From Lantana camara (Eukaryota > Streptophyta > Magnoliopsida > Lamiales > Verbenaceae), in assembly GCA_037501455.1 (NCBI GenBank), contig CM074858.1:80450501-80514500 (forward strand): DNA of 64,000 nt, given 5' to 3'. Below, in pieces: positions 45,590 to 57,524 of the stretch. The notes below the pieces were generated by a model that was not told where the DNA came from, did no database searches, and saw only the letters and a program-made list of their open reading frames with translations. A program made the position numbers and the translations under genes. Every line of letters starts with the position of its first letter. The first letter of the stretch is position 1.

Positions 45590-46370
45590 CAATTTCACGG
45601 CCTAACGGCGAACGGTGGCGGAGTTATGGCCGGATTTCAGTAGCAGCGGCGGAGCTGTCAGACCGCCGCCACTTCGCCGGCGTTTCGTGGCGGTTTCCGC
45701 CCATCCCCTTGTTACACGCGCCACATGCCCAGATAGAGGACTTCCTGGCGCAGCGGTTGACGTTGGAGGTGCGGCAATCGGAGCAGAGACGGCACCGCAC
45801 GCGCCGCCCAAAGCTCGCGGCGGCGGCGCGAGTTACTGTAGCAGCGGCGGCAGAAACTTCGGCGGCCAACGGGGGCCTTTTCCGGCCATCTTTTGGTCTC
45901 GGGATCTTCACGAAAGTTGTTCGGAACGACGAGAACTAGTGACCTGTGATCAGGCGACTCCAGATTCGGTGGTTTGGCGGCGGATCGGTGGCGGTAAAGT
46001 GGCGGTGCAACGGCGGCACTAGCTCCGAGGATTTTTCCGGAAAGCTACCTTAGGGCTTTCGAAGAGCTCGTCATGGGTAAGACAACACCTCTTTCGTATC
46101 GCATTTTGGTTCACCGGTTAGGAAGTAATTTGAGTTTGAAGATTTAGGGTTTTCGTGCTCTTAGATTTCAGATCTACGACAATCGGCTTGCAATTTCCAG
46201 AAATTGATCGAGGATTCGGAACGGGCACGGAGACTTCATTCAGGACTGATTTTTCGGGATTTTTCCGGTGACTTTTGACGGCGGTCCGGTGGCGGCCCGG
46301 CGACTTTCCGGCGGCTCCGGTGGCGGCACTCCGGCGACTTTCGAACAGAATGTTCGTCTCGTTGTGGTGA
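45590..46370 (+). other. GC-rich leader island of LTR I
   Basis: A block rich in GGCGG and CCGGCG motifs inside an otherwise AT-rich LTR. It includes two copies each of CCGGTGGCGGC and CCGGCGACTTTC near 46285-46346. A 135-codon frame (45615-46022) is Arg/Ala/Gly/Pro-rich with no recognisable domain and is probably a by-product of composition. It may be leader RNA rather than protein coding. Confidence 0.5.
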
Positions 46371-47473
46371 GTTCAACGCCACTTTCCGTTCGTTAATCGG
46401 ACACTCGATCTATTTATTATGAATTATTTTGCATAATTGTGATTATTTGAATTAATTGTTTTAAGTGCAAATAAATTGGTTATTGTTGGTTTGTTGATCG
46501 AGATGTCTTCCAATCATATTCGAAAACATGTATTGAATGGATTGTGACATGCATGAATGTTTCGATTTACAATTTGAATCCCGATGTGATGAATTTGTGC
46601 TATGTGTTTAGATATGAAGGGGTGTTAGTGTAATATCTAGAAACTAATATTTTATGTGACTAAATGAACTTGAAAGGTATTTTAGAAGAACGAAAATGTT
46701 GTGATTCTCTATATGAATTTGAGACGTTCTCAATGTTATGTTTATTGTAAATTGTGTTTCAAATGTAAATTTAGATACATGAAAGATGCTTGAACAACTT
46801 GAGACTTGATGCATGATAGGAGTTAGAATTGTAATATCTTGATTTACTCTTACTACTTGAAAATGGTATATTATGAATTACGATAAATTGATAATTGTAA
46901 TGCTTGTAAGTAATTAATTCCTAGTTGAATAATTGTATAAACACTTTAAATGAACAATTATGCTTAGTAATCAACTTAGGGGATGTAAGTGTAATATTTA
47001 TGAAACTATGTATGTGACTTGAGCTTGTGTACCAAACATGTTGTGAAGTTGTAAAGTATGATCTCAAGTGAATTAAATGCACTCTTTATTTGTATCAAGC
47101 ATGCCATCTACGTACAACGACTTTGTATGTTTATATGATCAAGTTGCTCTTACTTATGCACTTTATAACTCGACATGAACTTGATGCTTAATTCTAATAT
47201 TATAATTGAACCCTGTGACATTGGATGATTTAATATGCATTTCGTGAATACATTGACTTCCTAAATTGATCTTGCATCTTTGGATATGGAATTGCATGAT
47301 GGTTGCTTGTAAATATGACCTTGTTGAGCATTGATATGCCTTGAATGACCACGACACCTTATCCAAGCACAACATGAACACTTATGCATAACCACGATCA
47401 TGTTGAGCAATGCCGTGCGTCTTGTTTGGTTCATATAGAGTCTAAGTCTGGGCTTCTGTATGTCTTGTCACAG

Positions 47474-47546
47474 AGTTTGGTGGTGCCGGTGGGCCCGAGG
47501 TTTAGAGTGTTTGGCCCTTCACACTCTCAGACTCTACTTTCACGAG
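47474..47546 (+). other. Candidate exon 2 of LTR I (73 nt)
   Basis: Acceptor TATGTCTTGTCACAG (AG 47472-47473) and donor ACGAG/GTGAGG (GT 47547-47548). Confidence 0.4.
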
Positions 47547-48843
47547 GTGAGGTTTAGGATTTTGTATAGTTACGCGACCTATGGCCTTAATATGCTGATT
47601 TCAACCCTTGCATGCGAGTATATCTATTATACATACGTATGTGTTGGATATGATATGTTTATGACCTTCTGAATCAACTCTGTTTGGAAAAGTAAATATG
47701 AAAGCATATATAAGCTGTTTTGAAAAGTACTTTACATTATGTTCTGTAGCGAGATTGCCATGAAAGATTGGTGTATGTGATCCGTCGTGATCTGTTATGT
47801 TGTGATCCGTTGTGATCTGTGTGTGGATCGATCCTGGTGAGTTGCGGAATGGGTACCCCCGGGACGGTTAGGGCCGTCGGGGCATTTATCCATTGCGTAG
47901 TTCCATTTGAGATATCATTGTGCGACCTTAGGGTGATGAGGGAGGCGTGGTATCTTGAGCCTTCGGCTAAGTCCGGGGAGGACTCTTGTGGGTTCGCAAC
48001 CCCTTGAGGGTGAGTCTATTTTAGACGGTTTATTCTCGATGGTATGGGGACAGTACATCTCCTCCATCATTGGTGTAGAGGTTGGATTGATTTTGATTTA
48101 TGTTATGAGGAGTTGAGGTTGGAAGCTCGTACTCGCCGAGCCGTTGATTATGTTATGTTTTGGAATTATGAATCGGGATAGAGTCTTTCTGGAAAATGGT
48201 TTCTAAACTTATATCTATATCTTATTCGGGTTCTTTCAAAACGTTTTGGTATGTAACACCTATCCCCGGTTCATGAGTCCATCCTTTTTATTCTGTGCTA
48301 TGCTCCTTATATATATATTGTGGGTGTGCGTTAGCCCCCTCACTCGGTCAAGTTGACAGACCCCTCATTTACACTTTTAGTTGCAGGATTGTTGGCGTTT
48401 GCTAGGCGGAAGTGAGTCCTTTGAGTTGCACTTTGTCGGTCTAGTCTTTCTATTTGCATTGTCTTTTCATACACTTTACTTATGCTTTGACTTGTAGAGT
48501 TGAGATTATACTTTACTATTCGGTAGCCCTGCGTGGCACTCTCTTTCGGCCCTTATGGCACTTGATGATTATTACTTTATGTTGATTTTCGGGACTAGGG
48601 ATCTATGCTAGTTGAACCCGTCACCTGCTTTGTATGTTTTGTTTTAAATGCTTCCGCTATCTATTGATGTTGGTTTTAATTGCTTCCGCGCTCTGAGTTT
48701 TGGTCAAGTTAGATCCGCCTAGCCTAGTGTGTGAGTTGGTCTCCCGTTCGCTCTGATTCGGATTCGGGCATGGACTTTCATTTCATGCTTCGGGTCTGGG
48801 TCATAGTGCGGGGGATGTGGCATCCTCCGTTTGGGGTGTTACA

Positions 48844-49276
48844 AATAAGCTCCCAAAGTAGAACTTATTTCGAGCATATAAGGCAACGATTCAAGTGGAA
48901 AATTGAAATGCACACATAATTCAGATGCAATAAATGAATGCGTGGTGCCAGGGTCATATAAAGCAATAACTGACGTGTTTAGGATGTGTACCGTACCATC
49001 AACAACTTTGGTGGGATCGGGATCCTCACTACCCTCTACAGCATAAGCACGTCCTTTAACCACTGGTCTTCCAGGAGTCTTAGCTGGAACCTTTCCTTTA
49101 TTCCACTGTTTTGGTCCCTTTGGGCATTCTGGATACTGATGATCAGGGCTTCCACACCATGTACAGACTCCAGCTTTCTTACGATAATCCTTCTCAGTAT
49201 GTCCACGCTTCTGACAATATGCACAGATAATCTCTTCTTGAGGTTTTGGGAATGTCCGTTGAGGTCGGGACCATGA
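48844..49276 (-). pseudogene. Unit 3 zinc knuckles and protease N-terminus
   Basis: Protease YDPGTTHSF (Thr for Ala) with the upstream knuckles CAYCQKRGHTEKDY (last Cys lost) and CTWCGSPDHQYPEC. It is cut at 48844 by solo LTR I, and the C-terminal half continues at 44878. Confidence 0.88.
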
Positions 49277-50046
49277 TTACATCGGTTTTTTTCCTGGATT
49301 TGGCTTTGCTGGTCCAGCAGGTCGTTTAGATCCCTGAGTTGGCTTGTAGAAGGTTCCAGGACAGCTATTAGCTATACGAACCTCTTTATGTGTAGCCTCT
49401 TTTTCATAGCCGTTTTCACAGCCTTAGCATAGATTTCCAACTCGAATGGAGCCAAAGCCCACCTAAGATCCGACTTAAGTCCCTTAATGAATCGTTGAGT
49501 CTTTCGACGTTCATCATGGAGTATGTGTGGGGCATATTGAATCAACTTGATAAACTTAGCTTCGTACTCAGCTACCGACATGTTGCCTTGTACTAATTCC
49601 ATGAATTCTGCCTCTCGAGCATCCCTAACTATCTGAGGGATGTATTTGTTTTGAAACACCCTAACAAAGTCTACCCACCTATAATTAACTTGATCTTCTG
49701 CCCAAACACGCTTGAGATAATTCCACCAACTTAATGCTGTTCCTTCTAACATAAAAACTGCAAAATGGATTCTTTCTGGTTCATCTGGAGAAATACCCAT
49801 GGCTTCGAAAATCTTTTCGATACTAGCTATCCAACTTTCAGCTTTTCCATCACTGGGTTCTCCAAAGAACTTTGGCGGGTTCATTCATAGAAATTTCTCC
49901 AGAGTCTTTTCGTTATTCCCCTTTGTTCCATTAGCACAAGTTTGCACTATCTCCTTCAAAGCATCTACTACTTCAGAGTTTCCTCCTGCCGAGGATGCAC
50001 CTTCTTGACGAAGGGTGTTGTCTTGGGTAGCTCGTCGAGGAGACAT
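49277..50046 (-). pseudogene. Unit 3 gag (broken)
   Basis: Starts at the shared MSPRRATQ ATG (50046). TGA at 49885-49887 replaces Arg in EKFL-stop-MNPPKFF. A one-base deletion near 49401 shifts the frame after AVKTAMK. The TAA shared with the other units lies at 49277-49279 in the shifted frame. Confidence 0.88.
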
Positions 50047-50599
50047 ATTGATTTGCAGTTGCTTTATAAAGAATATAATGCATGATGGTTAAGAATGTGT
50101 TGCATATAATCACATAAATACATGTTTCAAATAATATCAAGCAGTAGATATCATATCACACAGATTTAGTAAAGTAAAGCACAAAATTAAACAGAACAGC
50201 AATTAAAAGAGTGCAGAAAAGTAAAACACAAACATAATAACAAGTAAAGGTGTAGGAAAATAAAATACTCACTCACGGTCCTGCTGGTATCTTGAAGCAA
50301 TTCTAACTCATAATGCAATAAGTATGAAAGCAGTAAATGTGGAACAATAATGTAACTGCAAAAGTGGGTTATATATATGCATCAAGTTTGAGAGCTATAG
50401 CTACAACTACGAAAAGCAAAATGGGGTGGACCTGATCTACGTCAAGTTACACCCTACAAAGCTCTCAACTCACTCATCTCTGTTAGGCTAGCTGCGTCAA
50501 CTGCTATGTCAAAAGGGGAAGGTCCTCTACTGACTGATCTGTACAACCTCCCACTGATACTACTCCTATATATAAACCAAGCTCCAGAATAATCTCTTC

Positions 50600-51271
50600 C
50601 TAATCATGCTGATCACTATCGACAACCTCACCTCGAATAGGACTCCAGCCATCACCCTGCTGCTCCTCCTCTGAACCCTGCTCATCCTCCTCAGGATCCT
50701 ACTCAGCCTCTGCATCACCTCCGGGCTCCTCCTCCTTAGGCTCTGCTGCTGTAATCTCCTCAACAGCCTGTACACCAGACAGATGATAGGCACCGGCCAG
50801 GCGGCTCCGAATACAAGAACGGTAACGCTGATATAAAGTCCGAGCGGCATTCCTGGAAAGAGTCATAGTAGTTAGATCCTGCTGTAAAGTCGCTACCTGT
50901 GCCACAAGATCGGCGTTCTCCTGCTCTAGCGTGGATGTCTGCTGCTGAGCAAAATTCCTACTCACAGCATTCTGTAGGGCTAAATCAAGATGCCTAGTAG
51001 ACTCCAGCTCATACTCACGAGCCATCTGAGCCTCCATATAATACGCATCTCGCTCTGACTCAAGCATATGCACTAAACGGTTCGGATAAGCATGCCCAAC
51101 TCTACCTGCTCTACCTCCCCGAACTACATGTCTCGCCCTCTGCCAAGTGTAATAACGTATAGGGTTCTCACGACGAGATACCGCTATAGTATGTGGGGCC
51201 TCGTACTCCTTAAGCCAGATATGATGTGGGTTCCCGTGTTCCTGATTCTCCATTGCTATATAAAGAAACAC
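50600..51271 (-). pseudogene. Unit 3 ORF1 (best preserved copy)
   Basis: Reads 190 codons from MFLYIAMENQ through the coiled-coil and the ATLQQDL position, where units 1 and 2 have a stop, to TAG at 50699-50701 (AEAE-stop, Gln in the others). The last about 32 codons (DPEEDEQGSEEE...) remain in frame after that stop. Combining the units shows that each stop is private or shared by two, so the ancestral frame was open over about 223 codons. Confidence 0.7.
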
Positions 51272-51354
51272 TTAGAGTGAATTCTAAAGTTCAAGTACAA
51301 AATGAGCATTCTCCCAGCATTTATAGGTTAAGTCTCTTCTTAACCAAACCTGAT

Positions 51355-51366
51355 GCTCAGATACCA
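51355..51366 (-). promoter_or_regulatory. Primer binding site, unit 3
   Basis: TGGTATCTGAGC on the minus strand, eight bases from LTR4. Confidence 0.85.
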
Positions 51367-51374
51367 CCTTAAGC

Positions 51375-54300
51375 TGTAGCGCCCCCTAACACTACAACTC
51401 CCGCACCGTACTACCCTCTAGCCTATGTGAGACCTAGAACTCGAGAAATACTACGGCAAACGGTATAGACGGTACTTAAATAAAGCGTAGGGTAAAATGC
51501 AGCGGAAGATAAAAGAATTTAAAATTTGCAACAAGCAACATAATAACACACAGAATAGTGCATGATATTATAAGGGAGTAATATGGTAGTATCGTGTATG
51601 GAGTTAATGTGTAAGAGCAATTTATTAGCAATATATACATGATCAGGATTAAATGCTCTTAATCTAAACCCGATCTAATAAATATGACACCTATAGCTTC
51701 AAGATACCTCTAGGTGTCGTTGTCCTCGCTCCCTGAAATCATGTGTTTGAAACAGGCGAGGAATTAGTCAAAGTGACTAAGTGAAGGAAGATTAGATTTA
51801 GATATATATGATTATATATATAAATATATAGTTATATAAAATGATAGCAATCAGATATAGCAAATATGATACGGTTCGTAAGTTTAAAACCGGGATAGTG
51901 GTATTTGGAGTTTAGTTTATAATTGATGAACCGTTTGATAAAAGATTTGTACTGCCTGCAAGTAAGTCGTCTCCCTGCAATCTCCTTAAAATATTTGTAA
52001 AATAGTACCGGGCTGATCAAGGCACCAGTACTTTAATAAAACTAAATATGATAATAACTCCGCAACACCGTAGTGTCAGTAGGGGAGCAAACCCTACCGA
52101 CGATATGTAATATGTGGGAGGAAGCTATCTCTCCCAGGGAGGTTATTCTCCCTTGTAAGTCTCTTGGCGTGGAGTAACTAACCTCCAGCTAAACCACTAC
52201 CAAGAGTTGGTGGCTGTCTGTGGCACCAACAATACTCTCGGCCCGATGCCTTCCGAGTATTGCTCGACACAGCTGCACGCCGGGCCCATTTTGATAAATG
52301 ATAATGATTGACTTGCTTAGTCGGGAAACAGTTCTTAGTATTAATAGGACCGAAATATATAATGTCCGTATAAGATCCTGATTCCGACTTATTGGTATTT
52401 TCCTCATAAAGAGGAATATGTATTATATTAATATGTATAGATAGGAAATCAAATAATAGATAGGTAGATTTGGAAATCATTTTATAATTGGATATAGATA
52501 TATACATGATTCCAGTTGAAATGTTTTAACCCTCACCTAGTATCGAAATTCAAACAGATTGGAACGGATCTCACTGTTCAGTGCAATTGTCGCCTGAAAA
52601 TAATTACTACTGACTTAGAACTAGGTTCTTATTATTCTAATCAAACAATCACATAAGGTTTAGGAATATAACATATTATAAAATTCTTATAACATTTAGA
52701 AATTATTTCCCGGCAAAATTTAATTTTAATTGTTTAAGGAAAATTAATTAATTAATTATGTTCCAAAAATTCTTTAACCACTTAAATATTTATAAATCAT
52801 GTTGTGACCTTAATTAGGGTATTAGGAATTGAATTTAGAATTTAATTCAACATTGTAGGTTAATTTTGAAATTATTTTATAATTTTATTAATTTTTGAAT
52901 TAATTTGGAAAAATATTTCCTTTAAAATTCCAAATTCCTAATTTATAATTAATTTTAAATTAATTTCGAAATTATTAATTAAATGTTGACCGAAAAGTCA
53001 AAATTACTATTAAAAACATTTGCTATTCAATTTCTTATGAATTAAACATTTTATAACACAAAATTAAACACACATATACACACACTATCACACGAGCACA
53101 TGAATTTGGTTCAAGAACATTATGAAGGTGTTCTTAAGCTTATGAAGATGTTCATACTAGTTCTTGATCACATTCAATAAAGTTTTGAATTCGTAACATA
53201 TAATTAAATTCAAATGTAACACTTTAATTATGAATTTAAATCTAAATAAATTATTCTAAGCATAAATTTAATCAAACAAGAACATAATTATTTAAATACA
53301 TACTCATGCTACATTATATCATAATTCATGCAATTAATTAAATAAAATTCCATAATGTAGGCACATTACACATAAAACTAACAATTATGCATATATATTA
53401 TAAAAATAAATTCCTAAAGCATAATTTTATTATTCCTAAGCATGCTACTAATATTATAATATTAAAAACATAACATAAAGCATGAAATAAATAAAGAAAA
53501 TTGCACCTTAGAGAGAAGAGAGGGTTTGGCCGTGACTTTTGGGAGCAAATGTGATGATTTTTGTGTGAATTTTATGTTATGCTTCTAAAGGTATTTATAG
53601 GTATGTCTTGGGGGCTTATGTTGAAATTTTGAAGAGTTAATTAGATGAATCATGTAGTGAGTAAGCTAGGTTCATTTATTAAGGGGGGTTAAGTGTATAC
53701 TTAGGTGTAGATTTAAGATATAATTAATTTATTTAGTAATCATGACCAAATAAAAATAATTCTAAAATAGGATGAAAATGGTAATAAATTGGTAGAAGAA
53801 CGTCTAGGGTTTTGTTTGAAATGATAGAACTTGCAAAAGAAAGAGAATGGAAAGAGCTTTCTAATGGTTATAAACACTTAACGTTTGAACGTCTACATTT
53901 AAAGTAGTAGTCGTTCGGGAATTTTGAAAAATACGATATAATTCATAAACGAAGCTAGAATGTGAATTGATTCCCGAGAAAATGTCCATGATTCTTGAAA
54001 TAATTCAAGGATCATTTTGACTGTAATATTGTATAACAAATGTTGGACGGTTTGAAAATTAGTTTTTACGGTAGAAATAGTACTTTGGGAAAAATAAAGA
54101 AAAATTTATAAATCGAATTAGGGTTTGAACTAGAGTTTGAAAAGGTCCTAAAATTGATAAAATAATTCAAGGATTGTAATGGTTATAATATTGCATAGGA
54201 AAACGTTGAAATTCAGAAATTTCTAATTTAGGGCAAAATTAGGGTTTTTCGGCCGGTTTTGATTTCTACTGAAGCTACGTTAAGAATTAGGGTTTGGAAA

Positions 54301-54711
54301 TCATACCAAAATTCATAAAATTTTGTAAGGATTCTATCGAGCCCAATATTGAATAGGTAAAAGTGTTTCGAAAATTCCTACAATTAAAGATGAATAGTAT
54401 ATAGGGACCGAAATGAAATTTTCAACAACAATTTTAAAAATGTATTTCGGAACGATGAAAGCTATGATATAAGTTTGAAAAATATAGAAATCAGCTTTCT
54501 AAGATTTTTCAAGGTTTAGGTAAAGGTTTAGGGTTCGGTGGATGAATAGTGATGTGATTCTCTCAAGAAGGCACAAATCATAAATCAGAACATAAATGCA
54601 CATAATTCACATAAAATGGAATGTGTAATGGACTAAGGCTATAAACGCTTTCCTCTTAACCCTTTACTTACCCGTGCTATCCTGAACAAAAAAAAAATCC
54701 GGGCTGTTACA
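51375..54711 (-). mobile_element. Family C LTR4 (rightmost)
   Basis: 3337 bp, TGTAGCGCCCCC at 51375 to TGTTACA at 54711, followed by AGGTC (54712-54716). Has a private short duplication (AAGGTTTAGG repeated near 54512-54530), a shorter A run near the end, and several other private changes. Carries a hairpin (52218-52272), candidate exon 2 (52537-52593) and a TATA box (53592-53599). Confidence 0.93.
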
Positions 54712-54716
54712 AGGTC
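54712..54716. repeat. Target site duplication AGGTC, right copy
   Basis: Partner of 20165-20169. Confidence 0.9.
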
Positions 54717-55853
54717 CAAGAAACAAAAGACAAGGAAAAAGACAACAAAATATAGCATAAAGCAGTAGCAATTCACACAACAACAACAGCTAACACGCAA
54801 CAGCACAAAGGGAAGCAACAAGGTGGAGTTGATCTGCTTCTTCAAGCTTTAATGGAGGTTCAACAAAGGTGGTTTGAATTATAGCTAATTTCCATGAAAT
54901 ACATGATAATAAATAATGCAAACAAGTGTTTTAGATCACAAATAACTCATCAATTCAAGAAATGATCCAAGGAAAGCATAAATTCACCAAGAAATTCCAT
55001 ATAACCTAACTATTGATAACTTAGCCCCAAAACTTGATCAAACATGGATAAAGAAGAGCAAATCATGACTTAAAAGAAAGGCAAAGAGATGGAGGTTTGA
55101 ATTCTGAACTTACCTTTCGAATTTGGCGAAGAACGAAGGTCGAACGAGCCCAATACCCGACTTTGAATAGTAGCAGCCCCTTTTCTCTTTTCTTCTTCCC
55201 CCTTCTTCGTTTCTACTTCTTTTCCTTCTTTTCTTGGGGCTGTACCGAGTTAAATGAGAGAGAGGATGAAAAAGTGTTAAAAGAGGATCAAATGGGTTTA
55301 AAAATGGGTCGATTCGGTTAAGAAACGGGTCAGATATTGGAAAAATGGGCTGGGGTGGCGAAGCTACGCGTGCTGATCGGTTCGGACTAAATACGGGGGT
55401 CCAAACGGGGATAGAAAAATACAAATCCAAGTTTCTTAGTTTTCTTTCTTTGTTACGAGTCTGACGTCACTTCCGGAATTCGAATCCGAATTCCCGAGCT
55501 CAAGATATGGACTCCGGAATCCGAGGCACGCTAAAACTCATTAGGCCCTCAAAATCCCAAAAATAAAGAAGTGGTCTCCGACCAATTCGAACAATTAAAA
55601 CAAATAAAATAAACACGTAAAAAAGTTCATGAAACATATAATTCAAGTATATCACATATTCACGAAGTTCGGAAATTAAATTCAAGTATTAGAAATTAAA
55701 CACGGAGGTTAAAACGTAAAATCTAAACATTTATGGCACATAGGTCACCTAAACATATAAATGAAGATATAAATTAAGTCAAAAGAAGAAATAAACGTCA
55801 GAAAACACACTCGTGACGTCATACCTGGCTTGTCGAAGAAACGGGGTGTCACA
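54717..55853 (-). mobile_element. Solo LTR D, right part (its 5' start on the minus strand)
   Basis: Continues LTR D after the family C array and ends (minus-strand start) TGTGACACCCCGTTTC at 55853. GCACC follows at 55854-55858. Contains the U3 block GGAATTCGAATCCG (55476-55489) shared with E and F, and a donor-like GAAAG/GTAAGT (GT 55112-55113). No genes. Confidence 0.9.
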
Positions 55854-55858
55854 GCACC

Positions 55859-56266
55859 TCAACCGAGGGGCACCACATCCTCCGCACTAGAGTCCAACAT
55901 GTGTACCGGAATGGAGAGTCCACACACGCATCAAGCAATAGTGAACGGGAGACAAACAAAACACACACCCTAGCTAGGCGGTCTAGACCCTCATTCCAAG
56001 TGCATAATAAAAGAAGAGTAGAGCGGAAGCGATTAAGCAGTTCATAACAAAATCTCAAGATCATATATATACCAAAATAAGTTCAAGCTAGCATACTAGA
56101 TCCATATACAAATATACAAATATACAATGCCCATCCGGGGCCAAAAGATCAAGAGCGAAAGTTTAACAAATGTCAAGATACATATCCTCAAAAGTCATAA
56201 GTACGTAAAGAAGTAGTAAACCACTACAATGCAAAATGAAGATTCGAGCTACGCCACAAGTAAGAC
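55859..56266 (-). mobile_element. 5' LTR of element E, middle piece
   Basis: Rejoins the TGTAGCACC stub at 17796-17804 and holds the terminal box in variant form (GTGCGGAGGATGTGGTG on the minus strand, 55871-55887). Ends at AAGAC (56262-56266), where LTR F is inserted. Confidence 0.8.
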
Positions 56267-57524
56267 TGTAGCGCCCGGAACGGTGGACCACCACATCCCC
56301 CGCACCTAAACCCAAACCACATATGAAATGGACCTCCATATATGAGCCCAAGCCTAAGCGAACGGGAACCTACACTCACACACTTGGCTAAGCGGGGCTA
56401 AAGACCGATAGAGGGCGCAAAGCAGTAAAACATATAAGCGGAAGTAATAAACAGGATCCAAAAGAGTTCAACGATAAACATATAGTAACATATATACCAT
56501 GGCCTCTCGGCCCAAAAATAAATACAAGTATTCAAGAAATCTCCAAATAATACATATCAATACATAAACATGATCCAAGAGTATCCAAAAGCTGTAAATA
56601 TGTATTCAGACTCGACCTAGACCGCTAAGTACGAATTGACGATGCACTTCCCCGCCTACCTCGAGCAACCTGCAACTAAAGGGAGGAAAAGAGAGGGCTC
56701 AGTCAGCAACTTTACTGAGTGAGGGGGCACACGCGCACCCACACACGTGTAAGTATAAACAGAGCATATATCAAAGGGATGGTCATGAATCCAGGCTAGG
56801 GTTTTGCATACCAAATCGTTTGTAAAAAATAACGTAATATACAAAAAAAGTGTCATATCTAGATCCATAATCCACCAATAAAAACATAAACAAATGTCCG
56901 GCGAGTATGAATTTCCACTAACTCCTCAAAACATAGCACAAAAATAGAATTCAACAATACAAATCCAACCCCACATCCTTGGTGTTTCAGGAATCAAACC
57001 CTCTCCACCTACAATATAAAAACATACGGGGTAGCTAACCCACAATATGCCTTCCCCGGTTATTCACCGAGGGCTAAAGATAACACGTCTTCCCAACCTC
57101 CAAGAGTCGCATGTGAATATCTCAAAGGGAACCATGCACAGGCAAAACCCGACGGCCCTTGCCGCCCTAGGTATTCCTTACCCATAATTCCCGGGGCCCA
57201 ACATACCGAATCGAACCATATTTCCATCTTTCAGGGCATCCTCGCTCATACCATAACATAAACGTATAAAATGATTTAAAAGAGAAGCTTACATATGCTC
57301 TTACATTTATCGATTTCATAAGATTCAAGTGTTTCCATAAAATCAAAATCCTAGCTTAAACATACGTATTTAAATATATATAAGATATATATATTCGTAT
57401 ACGGGGTGAGAAAACATCATATAATAGGCCTTAGGTTGATAACTAATACAAAAGCTCCTAAACCTCACCTTAACAAAAGTAGAGACGAAGAGCCGGGGTA
57501 AAACAGGCAAAGAACCACCTAAAC
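56267..57524 (-). mobile_element. Solo LTR F, left part
   Basis: Starts TGTAGCGCCCGGAACGG on the plus strand, close to the LTR D terminus. It is interrupted by C' and resumes at 60901-62550, for about 2.9 kb in total. AAGAC duplications at 56262-56266 and 62551-62555. Late acceptor TTAGTTGCAG (AG 56670-56671) and terminal box (56289-56305). A candidate exon 2 (57469-57524 joined to 60901-60929, 85 nt before insertion) is split by C'. Confidence 0.9.

Larger units (their letters stand above)
44879..48843 (+). mobile_element. Solo LTR I (3965 bp) inserted in the protease gene of unit 3
   Basis: Starts TGTGACGCCCCGTTTTC and ends GGTGTTACA. Perfect duplication AATAA at 44874-44878 and 48844-48848. 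Joining the flanks gives the GTAAAATAAGCTCCC seen in units 1 and 2. Signals in order: TATATATAG (45396-45404), a CT-rich tract (45440-45473), a GC-rich leader (45590-46370), a donor-like ATGG/GTAAG (GT 46077-46078), candidate exon 2 (47474-47546), a late acceptor TTTTAGTTGCAG (48385-48386) and the terminal box (48805-48820). Confidence 0.95.
20170..54711 (-). mobile_element. Family C tandem array: four LTRs and three internal regions of one chromovirus
   Basis: Layout on the plus strand: LTR1 20170-23469, unit 1 23470-29229, LTR2 29230-32560, unit 2 32561-38310, LTR3 38311-41642, unit 3 41643-51374, LTR4 51375-54711. Adjacent units share LTRs, and the whole array is flanked once by AGGTC. Each unit (about 5.75 kb after removing solo LTR I from unit 3) has primer site, ORF1, gag, protease, RT, RNase H, integrase, chromodomain and polypurine tract. 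All three gag-pol frames are broken. The clade is Ty3/gypsy chromovirus, Tekay/Del-like. Confidence 0.93.

Noticed and set aside
45615..46022. 135-codon Arg/Ala/Gly/Pro-rich frame as a host gene
   Set aside because: Long frames arise easily in GC-rich sequence, several overlap on both strands here, and no domain is visible.
54500..54540. Telomere-like TTTAGGG repeats
   Set aside because: Only isolated AGGTTTAGGG-type words occur; there is no tandem telomeric array.
20170..54711. Three independent insertions of family C elements side by side
   Set aside because: Adjacent units share LTRs with no second target duplication between them, and the units share nonsense mutations. One insertion followed by recombination is simpler.
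20170..54711. Pure assembly duplication of one element
   Set aside because: The units differ by many private stops, a frameshift, indels and the LTR I insertion, so they are not exact repeats. A copy-number error cannot be fully excluded without reads.
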